Of a stretch of 64,000 bases of DNA, positions 43,603-52,051 are shown piece after piece. Within the stretch, counting starts at the first letter, position 1. Every line of letters starts with the position of its first letter. This DNA comes from Pseudomonas sp. stari2. GTDB taxonomy: Bacteria; Pseudomonadota; Gammaproteobacteria; Pseudomonadales; Pseudomonadaceae. A program made the translations under genes and the position numbers. Location: assembly GCF_040760005.1 (NCBI RefSeq), contig NZ_CP099760.1, positions 3,901,501-3,965,500 on the forward strand, read 5' to 3'. Under the pieces are notes generated by a model, which did no database searches, had not been told where the DNA came from, and saw nothing but the letters and a program-made list of their open reading frames with translations.

Positions 43603-43938
43603 TGTTGTCTCCAGGCCCGAAGCCAAGTCGTAGAAAGAGGTTCAAAAATTCACGTTTATCGGGAGTCGGCACGCTTGGGGTTTCTGAAAGCGTTGAACAC
43701 TGCTCACCGGATAACGGCGACTGTATTGGTCGCCGTTACATCCAACAAGTCAGATTATCCGATTATTCGAATCGAAATTATCGATAACTAACATGACCTA
43801 TCCTGCAGGTGCACAAATCATCCAGACCACTGGATTCCATGCCTTAAGGGCTTCAAGCCAACAAAACTGATTCACACCCAATTTGTCCGCCACGAATTAC
43901 CCTGCTAACATCTGCGACAACTACAGTCGGAGATAGCT
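43603..43938. other. Divergent regulatory region between NDH-2-like and Rrf2 genes
   Basis: No credible gene in these 336 bases. The right half is AT-rich. It contains a 10-bp perfect dyad with seven-base centre at 43712-43738, a 10-bp palindrome TTATCGATAA at 43778-43787 and ATTCGAAT nearby, all candidates for regulator binding. Confidence 0.6.
43712..43738. promoter_or_regulatory. Long perfect dyad
   Basis: TAACGGCGAC (43712-43721) is inverted as GTCGCCGTTA (43729-43738) with TGTATTG between. No T tract follows on either strand, so it is more likely an operator or a 5'-UTR stem of the flavoprotein gene than a terminator. Confidence 0.45.
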
Positions 43939-44487
43939 ATGTCGCTTTACAGTGCGGGCGTCGAGTACGGCATCCATTGCCTGGCATTTCTGGTGGGCAG
44001 CGGCGGTGACAGTCGCGAAGCGAGCGTGCGCGACCTGGCGGACCTGCAAGGGGTGCCTCTGGATTACCTGGCGAAGATCTTCACCAAACTGGCCAAGGGC
44101 AAACTGGTGGTGGCCACCGGCGGCGTGCGCGGCGGTTTTACCCTGGCGCGCCCGGCGGACGAGATCACCCTGCTCGATATCGTCAACGCCATCGACGGCC
44201 CGAAGAACATTTTCGAATGCAGGGATATCCGCGGGCGTTGTGCGCTGTTTGACGGCTCGCCGCCGGATTGGGCCGTGGACGGAACCTGTTCGATCCACGG
44301 GGCGATGATGGTTGCGCAGAAGCGCATGGAAGAAGCCCTCGCCCAGCAGACCATTCTCGACATCGCCAGAAAGGTCGGGCGCAAGGCGCCGGCGGAGTTC
44401 AACAGGCAGGTGGAAAACTGGATTCAGGACCGTCGCGACAAGAAGACCGCCGGCTCGGGTATCCCGCTCACCGACATCACCGACTGA
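43939..44487 (+). CDS. Rrf2-family transcriptional regulator, probable Fe-S sensor
   Basis: 182 residues. Winged helix at about 1-80 with ASVRDLADLQGVPLDYLAKIFTKLAKGKLV and GVRGGFTLARPADEITLLDIVNAIDG, the family core. Three Cys residues follow in NIFECRDIRGRC and DGTCSIH, the spacing that binds a 2Fe-2S or 4Fe-4S cluster in IscR/NsrR relatives. It is therefore probably redox- or NO-responsive. CGGAG precedes the ATG. It is divergent from the NDH-2-like flavoprotein gene, the natural target. A terminator lies after it. Confidence 0.9.
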   Translation: MSLYSAGVEYGIHCLAFLVGSGGDSREASVRDLADLQGVPLDYLAKIFTKLAKGKLVVATGGVRGGFTLARPADEITLLDIVNAIDGPKNIFECRDIRGRCALFDGSPPDWAVDGTCSIHGAMMVAQKRMEEALAQQTILDIARKVGRKAPAEFNRQVENWIQDRRDKKTAGSGIPLTDITD

Positions 44488-44510
44488 GCCATTCCGGCAG
44501 GCAGGCGAAA

Positions 44511-44546
44511 AAAAAGCAGAAACCGATCACACGGTTTCTGCTTTTT
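44511..44546. terminator. Bidirectional intrinsic terminator
   Basis: AAAAAGCAGAAACCG (44511-44525) pairs with 44532-44546 (loop ATCACA), giving T runs on both strands between the convergent Rrf2 and lipoprotein genes. Confidence 0.9.
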
Positions 44547-44565
44547 CATTTCGGCCGCTCTGCCC

Positions 44566-44901
44566 TCAGAGGCAATCACGCACCGATTTGCGCAACGAGC
44601 CGGACTTGGCCCATGGCGGCCCCTGGTACAACGACACGCGGCTGCCGTCCTTGTATTTGACGATATCGAGAATCTCGTCAGCGGTGACGATACTCGGCGC
44701 TGTGATCCTGTAACCGTTGGAAATCGCGACCTGCGAGGTCTTGGGAATGTCCTGCTGCCATAGCGGCAACACACATGCGGCGTAGTCTTTGGGAGCCTTG
44801 CCGCTGATCTTGCTGAAGTTCGGTTCGCCCGGCACCAGAGATGCCGGCAGTGAACAACCGGCCAACGCTGCCATCAGCAGGCCCCCGATCAACATCCGCA
44901 T
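44566..44901 (-). CDS. Small lipoprotein of unknown function
   Basis: 111 residues. A lipoprotein signal peptide ends in ALAGC, the lipobox, at residue 16, so the mature protein is anchored by lipid in the periplasm. The remaining ~95 residues are soluble with three further Cys or Trp-rich spots and end VRDCL, so a disulfide is possible (Cys in YAACVLP with the C-terminal Cys). The ATG at 44901 has AAGG seven bases upstream; the frame can extend two codons to a TTG. No family name is recognised. Confidence 0.8.
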   Translation of the reverse strand: MRMLIGGLLMAALAGCSLPASLVPGEPNFSKISGKAPKDYAACVLPLWQQDIPKTSQVAISNGYRITAPSIVTADEILDIVKYKDGSRVSLYQGPPWAKSGSLRKSVRDCL

Positions 44902-45131
44902 AATCAAACCTTCATCTGAAAAAACGCGAATTTACCCTTTAACTGTTCGAACATCCATCGTGGCGCAATGCTTTTGCTCCCTGAAAATCGGTGCTGTCTG
45001 CTCCTCAGCCGCCGATTGCTCCGACCAACGGCAGCTGATTCGTGCCCGTTCAGTTCACTGACCAGAACCGCTTGCCTTGCTCCCGGAAAATACGACTACT
45101 ATTTTCTACCGAGAATGTTCAGGAGGTGATC

Positions 45132-45371
45132 ATGCGGCTCAATGAATACGAACACGAACTTCAACGTGACCTGCAAAGCGTGGCATCGGATCTGAGATGG
45201 TCGGCCGTCGACCTCAAGCGCATTGCCGAGCAGTTGCGCAAATCCGGCAACGAGGCGGATGCACAAACGGTGCTCAGGTCCTGCGAGGTGCTGCAAAGCG
45301 ATGAAGAACGTCTGCAACTCTATGCCAGGGAAGTGAAGGCCCGTGCCATCAGCCGAACGAAAGTCCACTGA
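45132..45371 (+). CDS. Small helical cytoplasmic protein, unknown
   Basis: 79 residues, almost wholly alpha-helical with heptad-like Leu spacing (YEHELQRDLQSVASDLRWS then LKRIAEQLRKSG and VLRSCEVLQSDEERL), suggesting a coiled coil. The start is certain: AGGAGGTGAT lies directly upstream. No signal or membrane segment. The function is unknown. It is a single-gene unit followed by a terminator. Confidence 0.8.
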   Translation: MRLNEYEHELQRDLQSVASDLRWSAVDLKRIAEQLRKSGNEADAQTVLRSCEVLQSDEERLQLYAREVKARAISRTKVH

Positions 45372-45383
45372 CACCCTGCAACA

Positions 45384-45412
45384 AAAAGCCCCGGAAAATC
45401 CGGGGCTTTTTT
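45384..45412. terminator. Bidirectional intrinsic terminator
   Basis: AAAAAGCCCCGGA (45384-45396) pairs with 45400-45412 (loop AAA), between the convergent small genes. Confidence 0.92.
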
Positions 45413-45424
45413 CATTACAGGCCT

Positions 45425-45613
45425 TCAGCCAGTCTTACGGCCGTGCGTGCGACTCTTGTAACCGGGAAGCGCAGCGGCATACGCCAGCGCTTCCTCCCGG
45501 CTGGCGAACGACGCCAGTCGATCACCCTGCGTGCAGACCCGCCACGGGCCGTTATTCACGCTGAGTACGTCGTAGCCATTCATGTGCATTCTGTTCAGCA
45601 TCGCCATGCTCAT
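45425..45613 (-). CDS. Small DUF2188-like protein
   Basis: 62 residues. YDVLSVNNGPWRVCTQGDRLASFASREEALAYA is a short beta-beta-alpha unit like DUF2188-type proteins, followed by a basic tail ending RTHGRKTG. Start at 45613 has AGGAGGTG five bases upstream; the longer frame to 45646 is not supported. Function unknown. Confidence 0.75.
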   Translation of the reverse strand: MSMAMLNRMHMNGYDVLSVNNGPWRVCTQGDRLASFASREEALAYAAALPGYKSRTHGRKTG

Positions 45614-45829
45614 AGGCACCTCCTGTCGACCATCGATCAACTGCACTTTTGCACCTTACACCGGGTTCGCCAGCCTGTGCCGACCAGACGTCGCCCCATA
45701 TCGGCGTCAAGTGTCTGGCACTTTTGCGCTTTGCGACCACTCTGACATCACAACGGCGTCTAAACCAAGGCACGGCTTGAATATTGCATTTTGATGACAG
45801 ATTCATGACATTCGGCAATCGGGTAACAA

Positions 45830-46192
45830 ATGAAAGTACGTGCAACCATCATCTGCGAACAGGATCGACACATTCTCCTGGTGCGCAAATCCCGATGCCG
45901 CTGGAACTTGCCGGGGGGCAAGGTCGAGCCCGGCGAGACCAGGACTGACGCCGCGACGCGTGAACTTGAGGAAGAAACCGGACTGCTCGCCGATAGCATG
46001 CTGTATCTGATGGAGCTGGAGGCTGGCGGCACGCGCCACCATGTCTACGAGGCGTCGGTACTGAATATTGATGAAGTACAGCCACAGAACGAAATCGTCG
46101 ATTGCATCTGGCACCCGCTGAACGCGGTACAGAACCTGACTGTCAGTGAGGCGACCCTGCAAATCGTCCGCGCCTTTCAGCGCCGGCTCTGA
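45830..46192 (+). CDS. Nudix hydrolase
   Basis: 120 residues. The Nudix box is complete from [18 protein letters not shown] through EEETGL (about residues 29-52), fitting Gx5Ex7REUxEExGU, so it should bind Mg2+ and cleave a nucleoside-diphosphate-linked substrate. The small size is at the lower end for the family. No strong ribosome-binding site precedes ATG 45830. It ends two bases before a convergent DUF1652 gene. Confidence 0.9.
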   Translation: MKVRATIICEQDRHILLVRKSRCRWNLPGGKVEPGETRTDAATRELEEETGLLADSMLYLMELEAGGTRHHVYEASVLNIDEVQPQNEIVDCIWHPLNAVQNLTVSEATLQIVRAFQRRL

Positions 46193-46193
46193 T

Positions 46194-46436
46194 TCAACCG
46201 GCGAACGCCCGGCGCCCGGCACTCATCTCAGTGCGCAACTCACCGATGAAGTTGGAGATGTCACGAATGGTGACCAGATGCTCCGGTGACACGCCGTTGA
46301 GCAGCAGATCGACACGCCCGCTGTCGGGTTCGTAAACCTTGATCTGCAACAAGCCCTGCCCCGTTTGTGTGCAATCACAGTAAAGGGGCGAAAAGCCGGA
46401 TTCGACGATGCGGCAAATGTCGGCAATGGCAAGCAT
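46194..46436 (-). CDS. DUF1652 family protein
   Basis: 80 residues. ICRIVESGFSPLYCDCT, then LLQIKVYEPDSGRVDLLLNGVS and LVTIRDISNFIGELR, match DUF1652, a small family common in Pseudomonas. Its function is not known; it has no membrane segment. Convergent with the Nudix gene. Confidence 0.8.
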   Translation of the reverse strand: MLAIADICRIVESGFSPLYCDCTQTGQGLLQIKVYEPDSGRVDLLLNGVSPEHLVTIRDISNFIGELRTEMSAGRRAFAG

Positions 46437-46554
46437 GGGCAGACGCCTCGCAGGCGAAAGATCGATCGATTTAGCATAGATGAGCTTTTTCGACCTTGCG
46501 CGAGCGCCCCTCCGTAGAAAACGCCAACCGCTTCACATCCTTGCGCAACACCGA

Positions 46555-47454
46555 TCAGTTGGCGTCGCGCCCCCAGATCCAGTTCCAGATCCCCGGCAAT
46601 TGCACCGGATCCGAGCTCTTCTGCACCGTGCGCGCCAGTGCTGCTTTTTCCAGCAGTGCATGATCGTCATAGAACGGTTTGTCGGCCAGGCGCACGCCTG
46701 TGGCAGCAGCGCTGTCGAGCAGAATTTGCAGATACTCGCGGGCATGTCGCGCGGTATAGCGGTTGAGGTCATGGAACGTGACCACCACCGGAATCACCCC
46801 GTCCACCGTCGGCAGCTCGCCGAGGGCGATTCGCTCACGCACTTCCGACAGCTGACGCAACATATTGGCCCGGCGTCGGGGACTGCCATTGAAACCCCAG
46901 ATCTTGCCGTCGTTGGCGCTCAGATCTGTAAGCAATACATGCAGGCCATGTCGCTGATAGGCCGCGAACGTACGTTTGTCGTAGTTCCAGAAGGGTGGGC
47001 GCAGCAAAATCGGTGGTGCGCCGGTGATCGCTGCGATGTCCGCCGTGCCGTTGGTCAATGAGGTTTCGAGTTCCTGCGGATCGAGCGATCGGTGGTTGGT
47101 GTGCCAATGGGTCGCCGTGTGAAAACCAAGAATGTGCCCTTCATCGTGCTCGCGATGCATGATGCGCCGGCCGATCTCGCTGTTGCCGGCCCTCGGCGCG
47201 CGGGTCTGGACGAAAAACACCGCTTTGATATTGGGCTGCAACGGGTTGTCTTTCAGGCTGTCGAGCACGGTTTCGGTGGGGTTGTAGAAACTTGAAGCGC
47301 TGGGACCGTCATCGAAGGTCAGCAGAAACCTGACCGGCGCCTGCGCATCCAGCCGCGCCCGGGTTTGCGCGGTCATTTCGATGGGAGCCGCAATGCAACC
47401 GGCCAGCCCGGTGATGATGGACGCAGCGCAGAAAAGCTTGAACCAGAGTTTCAT
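46555..47454 (-). CDS. Polysaccharide deacetylase-like lipoprotein
   Basis: 299 residues. Signal peptide with lipobox GLAGC near residue 20. The NodB-type deacetylase domain has LLTFDDGPS (metal Asp) and GFHTATHWHTNH (the two His ligands), then LLRPPFW and VVVTFHDLN. It would remove acetyl groups from a surface or wall polysaccharide while tethered to the membrane. Following the barrel is a short C-terminal extension ending WNWIWGRD. It is a single gene, not linked to exopolysaccharide synthesis genes here. Confidence 0.88.
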   Translation of the reverse strand: MKLWFKLFCAASIITGLAGCIAAPIEMTAQTRARLDAQAPVRFLLTFDDGPSASSFYNPTETVLDSLKDNPLQPNIKAVFFVQTRAPRAGNSEIGRRIMHREHDEGHILGFHTATHWHTNHRSLDPQELETSLTNGTADIAAITGAPPILLRPPFWNYDKRTFAAYQRHGLHVLLTDLSANDGKIWGFNGSPRRRANMLRQLSEVRERIALGELPTVDGVIPVVVTFHDLNRYTARHAREYLQILLDSAAATGVRLADKPFYDDHALLEKAALARTVQKSSDPVQLPGIWNWIWGRDAN

Positions 47455-47587
47455 GTTTTGCCTTGAGCCCGACCGTCACGGTCACGTTGTCGATTGGCAA
47501 AACTCCCTCGCCGCTGCTGCCTCCCTGCGACCCACCGAAATGGGCCGAGGTTGGATAAAGATAACAGGGTTTGGTTCCGGCGCTCGC

Positions 47588-48535
47588 TCAGCGCGCCAGC
47601 GCCTGCTGAAACGACGTATCGATGACGCCTGCCGTGGCCAGCGGAGCCGGCAGCGCCTTGACCTTGAACAGGAAATCCGCGGTGCCTTGCAAGTCGTCAG
47701 CAGCTTGCTGATCCACCGGGCCGACGGTCATGTGCGCCTGGCGCAACCAGTGCCGCGAGACTTCCTGATCGAGATTGGCCTTCTTCGCCCACAAGTCCGC
47801 ATATTCGTCGGTGTGGCTGTCGACCCAGGCTCGGGCCAATTTCAGGCGTCCGAGAAAATCGGCGATCGCTTCACGCTTGCTGTCGATGGACGGTGCAGAA
47901 GCCGCTATGGCGCTCAAGCCCGGCATCAGGTTTTTCGCGGTCAGAATAGGTCGTGCACCGGAGAACACGACCTGCTGGGAAATGTACGGTTCCCATACCG
48001 GGAAGGCATCGATGCTGCCTTGAGGCAACGCGGCAGAGGCATCGATCGGCATCAGCTTGACGAAGTCGACGTAATTCTCCGGCAACCCATTCTGCTCCAG
48101 AGCGCGCAAGGTCAACTGCTGGCTCCAGGCACCCGGCCAGTAAGCGACTTTCTTGCCCTTCAAATCCTCAATGGTTTTCACCGGCGAATCCTTTGGCACC
48201 AACAGTGCGATGGTGTCCGGGTTCTGCCGCGACACGCCGATCAGTTTCACCGGTGCCTGTTTCGCGGCGAGGAACAGAAAACCCGAATCGCCGAGAAAAC
48301 CCAGATCCAGCGAACCGGTCTGTAACGCTTCGGCCAACGGCGCGGCGGCCTGGAAGTGTTTCCAGTCGACCGTGTAAGGCGCGTCCTTCAATACCCCGGA
48401 AGCTTCTACCGAGGCGCGGATGTTGTAGTAATTCTGGTCACCGACGTGCAGGACCACAGGTTCGACAGCGTAAGTCAGAGGCGAGGCAATCAAGGCGCTG
48501 GTCAACGCAGCGCGTAGGAAACGGGAGAGCTTCAT
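47588..48535 (-). CDS. ABC transporter binding protein, sulfonate/nitrate type (1)
   Basis: 315 residues, signal peptide to about residue 23 (SPLTYAVEP). The mature part is a SsuA/NrtA-type fold: VLHVGDQNYYNIRASVEASG, LGFLGDSGFLFLAAKQAPVKLIG, IEDLKGKKVAYWPGAWSQQ and GSIDAFPVWEPYISQQ. Such proteins bind alkanesulfonates or taurine. It is divergent from a second protein of the same family at 48829. The 293-base gap between them holds a sigma-54-like promoter for the other gene. Confidence 0.88.
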   Translation of the reverse strand: MKLSRFLRAALTSALIASPLTYAVEPVVLHVGDQNYYNIRASVEASGVLKDAPYTVDWKHFQAAAPLAEALQTGSLDLGFLGDSGFLFLAAKQAPVKLIGVSRQNPDTIALLVPKDSPVKTIEDLKGKKVAYWPGAWSQQLTLRALEQNGLPENYVDFVKLMPIDASAALPQGSIDAFPVWEPYISQQVVFSGARPILTAKNLMPGLSAIAASAPSIDSKREAIADFLGRLKLARAWVDSHTDEYADLWAKKANLDQEVSRHWLRQAHMTVGPVDQQAADDLQGTADFLFKVKALPAPLATAGVIDTSFQQALAR

Positions 48536-48632
48536 GGCGAGTCCTGCAAAGGGGTTTTATATAGACCATAACGCTCTTACAAATCGCATTTGAAATTCGA
48601 TTAATGAATAAGCTCAGCACCGCCGACAAGCG

Positions 48633-48650
48633 CTGTTGGTCTAGCAACAG
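48633..48650. promoter_or_regulatory. 18-bp enhancer-like dyad (copy A)
   Basis: CTGTTG-GTCTAG-CAACAG is a perfect 6-bp inverted repeat. It lies exactly 83 bases upstream of the -24 element of the sigma-54-like promoter at 48734, as does the related dyad at 60188. The distance suits an enhancer-binding activator. A further CAACAG lies at 48675. Confidence 0.55.
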
Positions 48651-48733
48651 TGGCCCGGCACAGTGTTTTCCCGGCAACAGTTCAAAGCGCGTAAATCGCA
48701 TCAAAACCCCGTAAACACGGGGCTCAAGGCATA

Positions 48734-48749
48734 TGGCACAGAGCCTGCA
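48734..48749 (+). promoter_or_regulatory. Sigma-54-like promoter for the binding protein at 48829
   Basis: TGGCAC-AGAGC-CTGCA has GG and GC with exactly ten bases between them, as in the -24/-12 consensus. It lies 80 bases upstream of the ATG. Confidence 0.6.
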
Positions 48750-48828
48750 ATATTCCATTCATGCAGGAAGCATTCGATAAAAATATCTTTCTGGACATAA
48801 GAAACTGTTGCCTTGCCGGAGCGTGCCC

Positions 48829-49812
48829 ATGAAATCCCGCTTACCGTTTTCCCGCATCAAAACGCTGCTCGCGGCCTGCGCTGTGGCCCTGAGCCTGCAA
48901 CCTCTCGCCCACGCAGCGGAAACGCCGCCCGCCGAAGTGCATCTGGACTATGCCTATTACTCCCCCGTCAGCCTGGCGCTGAAACATCTGGGTTATCTGG
49001 AAAAGGCCCTGCCCCAGAGCAAGGTCAACTGGGTACTGAGCCAGGGCAGCAACCGTTCGTTGGAATACCTCAACAGCGGCGGCGTGGATTTCGCCTCGTC
49101 GGCCAGCCTCGCGGCAGTATTGAGCCGCGCCAACGGCAGCCCGATCAAATCGGTGTACGTTTACAGCCGCGCCGAGTGGACCGCACTGGTGGTGCGCAAA
49201 GACTCGCCGTACCAGACCGTTGCCGACCTCAAGGGCAAGAAAATCGCCGCCACCAAAGGCACCGACCCGTACCTGTTCACCCTGCGCAGCCTGCAACAGA
49301 CCGGGCTGAAAAAGGACGACGTGGAGCTGGTGCACCTGCAACACCCGGACGGCCGCACCGCGCTGGAAAAAGGTGACGTCGACGCCTGGGCCGGCCTCGA
49401 TCCGCACATGGCCGCCAGCCAGGTACAGGCCGGTTCGCGCCTGCTGTATCGCAACCGCGACTTCAACAGCTACGGCGTGGTCAGCGTCACCGAGCAGTAC
49501 GCCAAGGAACACCCACAAACCATCGACACCGTGATCAAGGCCTATGAACAGGCTCGCGAGTGGTCGGTAAAGAACCCGGACGAACTGGCCAAACTGCTCG
49601 CCAGCGAATCCGGCCTGCCGCTGGATGTGGCCAAACTGCAACTGTCGCGCACCGACCTGAGCAGCCCGCAACTCACCGCCGCCGACGTACTGGCGTCGAA
49701 AGCCGCCGCGCCGATTCTGGTCTCCGAAGAACTGGTGCGCCGTGGGGTGAATGTCGATCATGTCATCGATCAATTGATCGACACCGGTTTCCAGCAAGTC
49801 GCCGCCCAGTAA
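48829..49812 (+). CDS. ABC transporter binding protein, sulfonate/nitrate type (2)
   Basis: 327 residues. Signal peptide ends LAHAAETPP near residue 30. The fold matches SsuA-type proteins: LDYAYYSPVSLALKHLG, VDFASSASLAAVLSRANG, TVADLKGKKIAATKGTDPYLF and DAWAGLDPHMAASQVQAG. The tail IDTGFQQVAAQ resembles that of the divergent paralogue at 47588. It is followed after 61 bases by a permease gene. A sigma-54-like promoter and an enhancer-like dyad lie upstream, so it is likely induced when sulfate is scarce. Met at 48829 has CGGAG upstream. Confidence 0.9.
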   Translation: MKSRLPFSRIKTLLAACAVALSLQPLAHAAETPPAEVHLDYAYYSPVSLALKHLGYLEKALPQSKVNWVLSQGSNRSLEYLNSGGVDFASSASLAAVLSRANGSPIKSVYVYSRAEWTALVVRKDSPYQTVADLKGKKIAATKGTDPYLFTLRSLQQTGLKKDDVELVHLQHPDGRTALEKGDVDAWAGLDPHMAASQVQAGSRLLYRNRDFNSYGVVSVTEQYAKEHPQTIDTVIKAYEQAREWSVKNPDELAKLLASESGLPLDVAKLQLSRTDLSSPQLTAADVLASKAAAPILVSEELVRRGVNVDHVIDQLIDTGFQQVAAQ

Positions 49813-49873
49813 CCAATCGGGCTCACAACAAGTCCGCGCCCGTCGCGGATTTGTCGTGAGCGGAGAACCGCCC

Positions 49874-50710
49874 ATGAGCAATGACCTGCCCGCCCGCCTC
49901 GCCGTGCCGCTGTCGCGCCGACAAATCCTGCCGTTGAATCCGCCCTGGCGGCGCCTTAGAGGGTTGGCCCTGCCGCTGCTGATCGTGATCGCCCTGGAGA
50001 TCATCGTGCGCGTCGGCTGGCTGCCGTCCTATCAAATGCCTGCGCCGAGCGAGATCGCCCTGACCCTCTTCGATCTGGCCGAAGGCGCACTGTGGAAACA
50101 CATCGGCGCCAGCCTGATCCGCGTGCTGATCGGGTTTGCCATCGGCGCGAGTCTGGCCTTGGTATTTGCTGCGTGGGTCGGCCTGAGCCGTGAGGCGGAG
50201 GCGTACCTGGAGCCAACCTTTGCCGCGCTTCGCTCGATTCCCAGTCTGGCCTGGGTGCCGCTGTTGCTATTGTGGCTGGGCATCGACGAGACCTCGAAAA
50301 TCGTCCTGATCGCCATTGGTGCGTTCTTCCCGGTATACGTCAACGTCGTCGCGGCAATCCGCAACATCGACCGCAAACTGGTGGAAGTCGGCCGCATCTA
50401 TGGTTTCAGTCGCCTGCAACTGGTGCATCGGATTCTGCTGCCCGCTGCCCTGCCCGGCCTGTTCACCGGGCTACGCAGCGGCATGAGTCTGGCGTGGATG
50501 TTTCTGGTGGCGGCCGAGCTGATCGCGGCGACCAAGGGGCTGGGTTACCTGTTGAGTGACGGGCGCGAAACCTCGCGACCGGACATCGTACTGGCGGCGA
50601 TTATCGTGTTGGCGCTGCTGGGCAAACTCAGCGATGGGCTGCTCGCCGCGCTCGAGCGCCGCTGGCTGGCCTGGCGCGACACCTTTACCGGCCAGGGCAG
50701 CAAGGACTGA
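49874..50710 (+). CDS. ABC transporter permease, SsuC-like
   Basis: 278 residues, six membrane segments. The BPD-type inner-membrane signature is in EVGRIYGFSRLQLVHRILLPAALPG, with the conserved EAA loop that contacts the ATPase. LRSIPSLAWVPLLLLWLGIDETSK is a SsuC/TauC-group hallmark. GGAG lies before Met 49874. It pairs with the binding protein upstream. No ATP-binding subunit follows; the next gene is an unrelated SRAP protein, so the ATPase must be encoded elsewhere or shared. Confidence 0.92.
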   Translation: MSNDLPARLAVPLSRRQILPLNPPWRRLRGLALPLLIVIALEIIVRVGWLPSYQMPAPSEIALTLFDLAEGALWKHIGASLIRVLIGFAIGASLALVFAAWVGLSREAEAYLEPTFAALRSIPSLAWVPLLLLWLGIDETSKIVLIAIGAFFPVYVNVVAAIRNIDRKLVEVGRIYGFSRLQLVHRILLPAALPGLFTGLRSGMSLAWMFLVAAELIAATKGLGYLLSDGRETSRPDIVLAAIIVLALLGKLSDGLLAALERRWLAWRDTFTGQGSKD

Positions 50711-50761
50711 TCTGCACAACTAAGCTGAATCTTCAGGCAGTGTTCGCCGGAGGTTCGGCCA

Positions 50762-51442
50762 ATGTGCGGAAGACTTTCGCAATACCGCGGCATCCACGAT
50801 TTTGTCGCGGTGCTGAGCATTCCCGATGCGCTGATCAATCACGTCGGCGACGCACCGCTCGCGCACTACAACGCGGCGCCCACCACCGCGCTGGCCATTC
50901 TTCATCAACACGAACAACGCTTGTACGCCGATAACCTGCGCTGGGGTTGGCGCCCGCACTGGGCCAGGGACCGCGCGGCGCCGATCAATGCGCGAGTCGA
51001 AAAAGTCGTCCACGGCCTGTTCTTTCGGGCGATCTGGCGTCACCGGCTGATCGTCCCGGTCGACAACTGGTTCGAATGGGTCGACGGGCCGGACAAGAGC
51101 CGCCAGCCCTGGCTGATCCATCGGATCGATCATCAGCCGGTTTTCTGCGCCGCCATCGGCCAGTTTCCGACACCCGATGCGCAATCGAGGAAAGACGACG
51201 GTTTCGTGATCATCACCGCCGACAGTGAAGGTGGCCTGCTCGATCTGCATGATCGCCGGCCCATCGTGTTGTCCGCCGAGGGGGCACGGGAATGGCTCGA
51301 TCCCGCCACACCCGTTGAGCGTGCCGAGCAAATGCTCCTGTCCGAAGGGTTGGGCAGCGAAGCGTTCAAATGGCACAAAGTCGGCAAAGCTGTCGGCAAT
51401 TCACGCAATCAGGGTGCGGAGTTGATTGAAGTGGTGACTTAA
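50762..51442 (+). CDS. yedK: SRAP domain protein (HMCES/YedK-like)
   Basis: 226 residues. Begins Met-Cys-Gly-Arg, so Cys2 becomes N-terminal and can form the thiazolidine DNA-protein crosslink at abasic sites. NAAPTT, APINARVEKV, DNWFEW (catalytic Glu) and LDLHDRRPIVL (His) complete the active site. It protects abasic sites in single-stranded DNA. Unconnected to the ABC genes upstream. Confidence 0.92.
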   Translation: MCGRLSQYRGIHDFVAVLSIPDALINHVGDAPLAHYNAAPTTALAILHQHEQRLYADNLRWGWRPHWARDRAAPINARVEKVVHGLFFRAIWRHRLIVPVDNWFEWVDGPDKSRQPWLIHRIDHQPVFCAAIGQFPTPDAQSRKDDGFVIITADSEGGLLDLHDRRPIVLSAEGAREWLDPATPVERAEQMLLSEGLGSEAFKWHKVGKAVGNSRNQGAELIEVVT

Positions 51443-51657
51443 ATATTTTGCGGGCCGGCACGTCTATCGAATAATCGGAAGACGTGAGTCAAATTGACAT
51501 CACGCAGCAAGTGAGAACCGTTCGTTACAGACAGTGTTTCAAACTCGAAACAATCATTGAATCAGTCGCTTGATTAAAAGCAACCGCCTGTCTGACATTT
51601 CAATCGTCATACATACATTTAGTAACGCTACAGATAGCATGCGCGCCGCATTTCCTA

Positions 51658-52005
51658 TTGGCATACCAGTTGACCAAAGAGTCAACAAACCGGGAATACC
51701 CTACAAACTTACAAGCCTTGCAGAGAACTAAGTTGCGCGACGATTTTGCAATCAAACAGGCCAACGGCCTGGAGTGTATTTATCTGTCCATGACAGAACG
51801 CTTTCAACTCGACTGTTTTATCGCCCACTACATAAAGACTCGAAACCTGCGTGACGTACCCGAGATCGACCGCATCCTGCGCGCCACTCTCCAAAACTAT
51901 CCCTGCCACCCGCCGGTGATGGTCAACGAGCTGAATGCCTGGATCGACAAGACCTTGGGTTATCGGGCTTCGCACCCCGATTTCACACAGCTGGACGATC
52001 TTTGA
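51658..52005 (+). CDS. Hypothetical protein, uncertain start
   Basis: Up to 115 residues from a TTG at 51658; no good ribosome-binding site lies there. An in-frame TTG at 51733 behind AGAGAA gives 90 residues (LRDDFAIKQANGLECIY start). Helical and mildly acidic with SMTERFQLDCFIAHYIKTR and PVMVNELNAWIDKTLG. No family recognised. The first 75 bases and the 215 bases upstream (51443-51657) are AT-rich and hold nothing else I can name, a hint of inserted or relaxed sequence. A terminator follows. Confidence 0.55.
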   Translation: MAYQLTKESTNREYPTNLQALQRTKLRDDFAIKQANGLECIYLSMTERFQLDCFIAHYIKTRNLRDVPEIDRILRATLQNYPCHPPVMVNELNAWIDKTLGYRASHPDFTQLDDL

Positions 52006-52009
52006 TGAA

Positions 52010-52043
52010 ACGAAAAAGCCCCGCAATCGCGGGGCTTTTTCGT
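52010..52043. terminator. Bidirectional intrinsic terminator
   Basis: ACGAAAAAGCCCCGC (52010-52024) pairs with GCGGGGCTTTTTCGT (52029-52043) with loop AATC; works for the hypothetical gene and the convergent 48-residue gene. Confidence 0.9.
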
Positions 52044-52051
52044 GGTAGCGC

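Noticed and set aside
45701..45740. TGGCAC...TTTTGCGC as a sigma-54 promoter upstream of the Nudix gene
   Set aside because: GG and GC are not ten bases apart.
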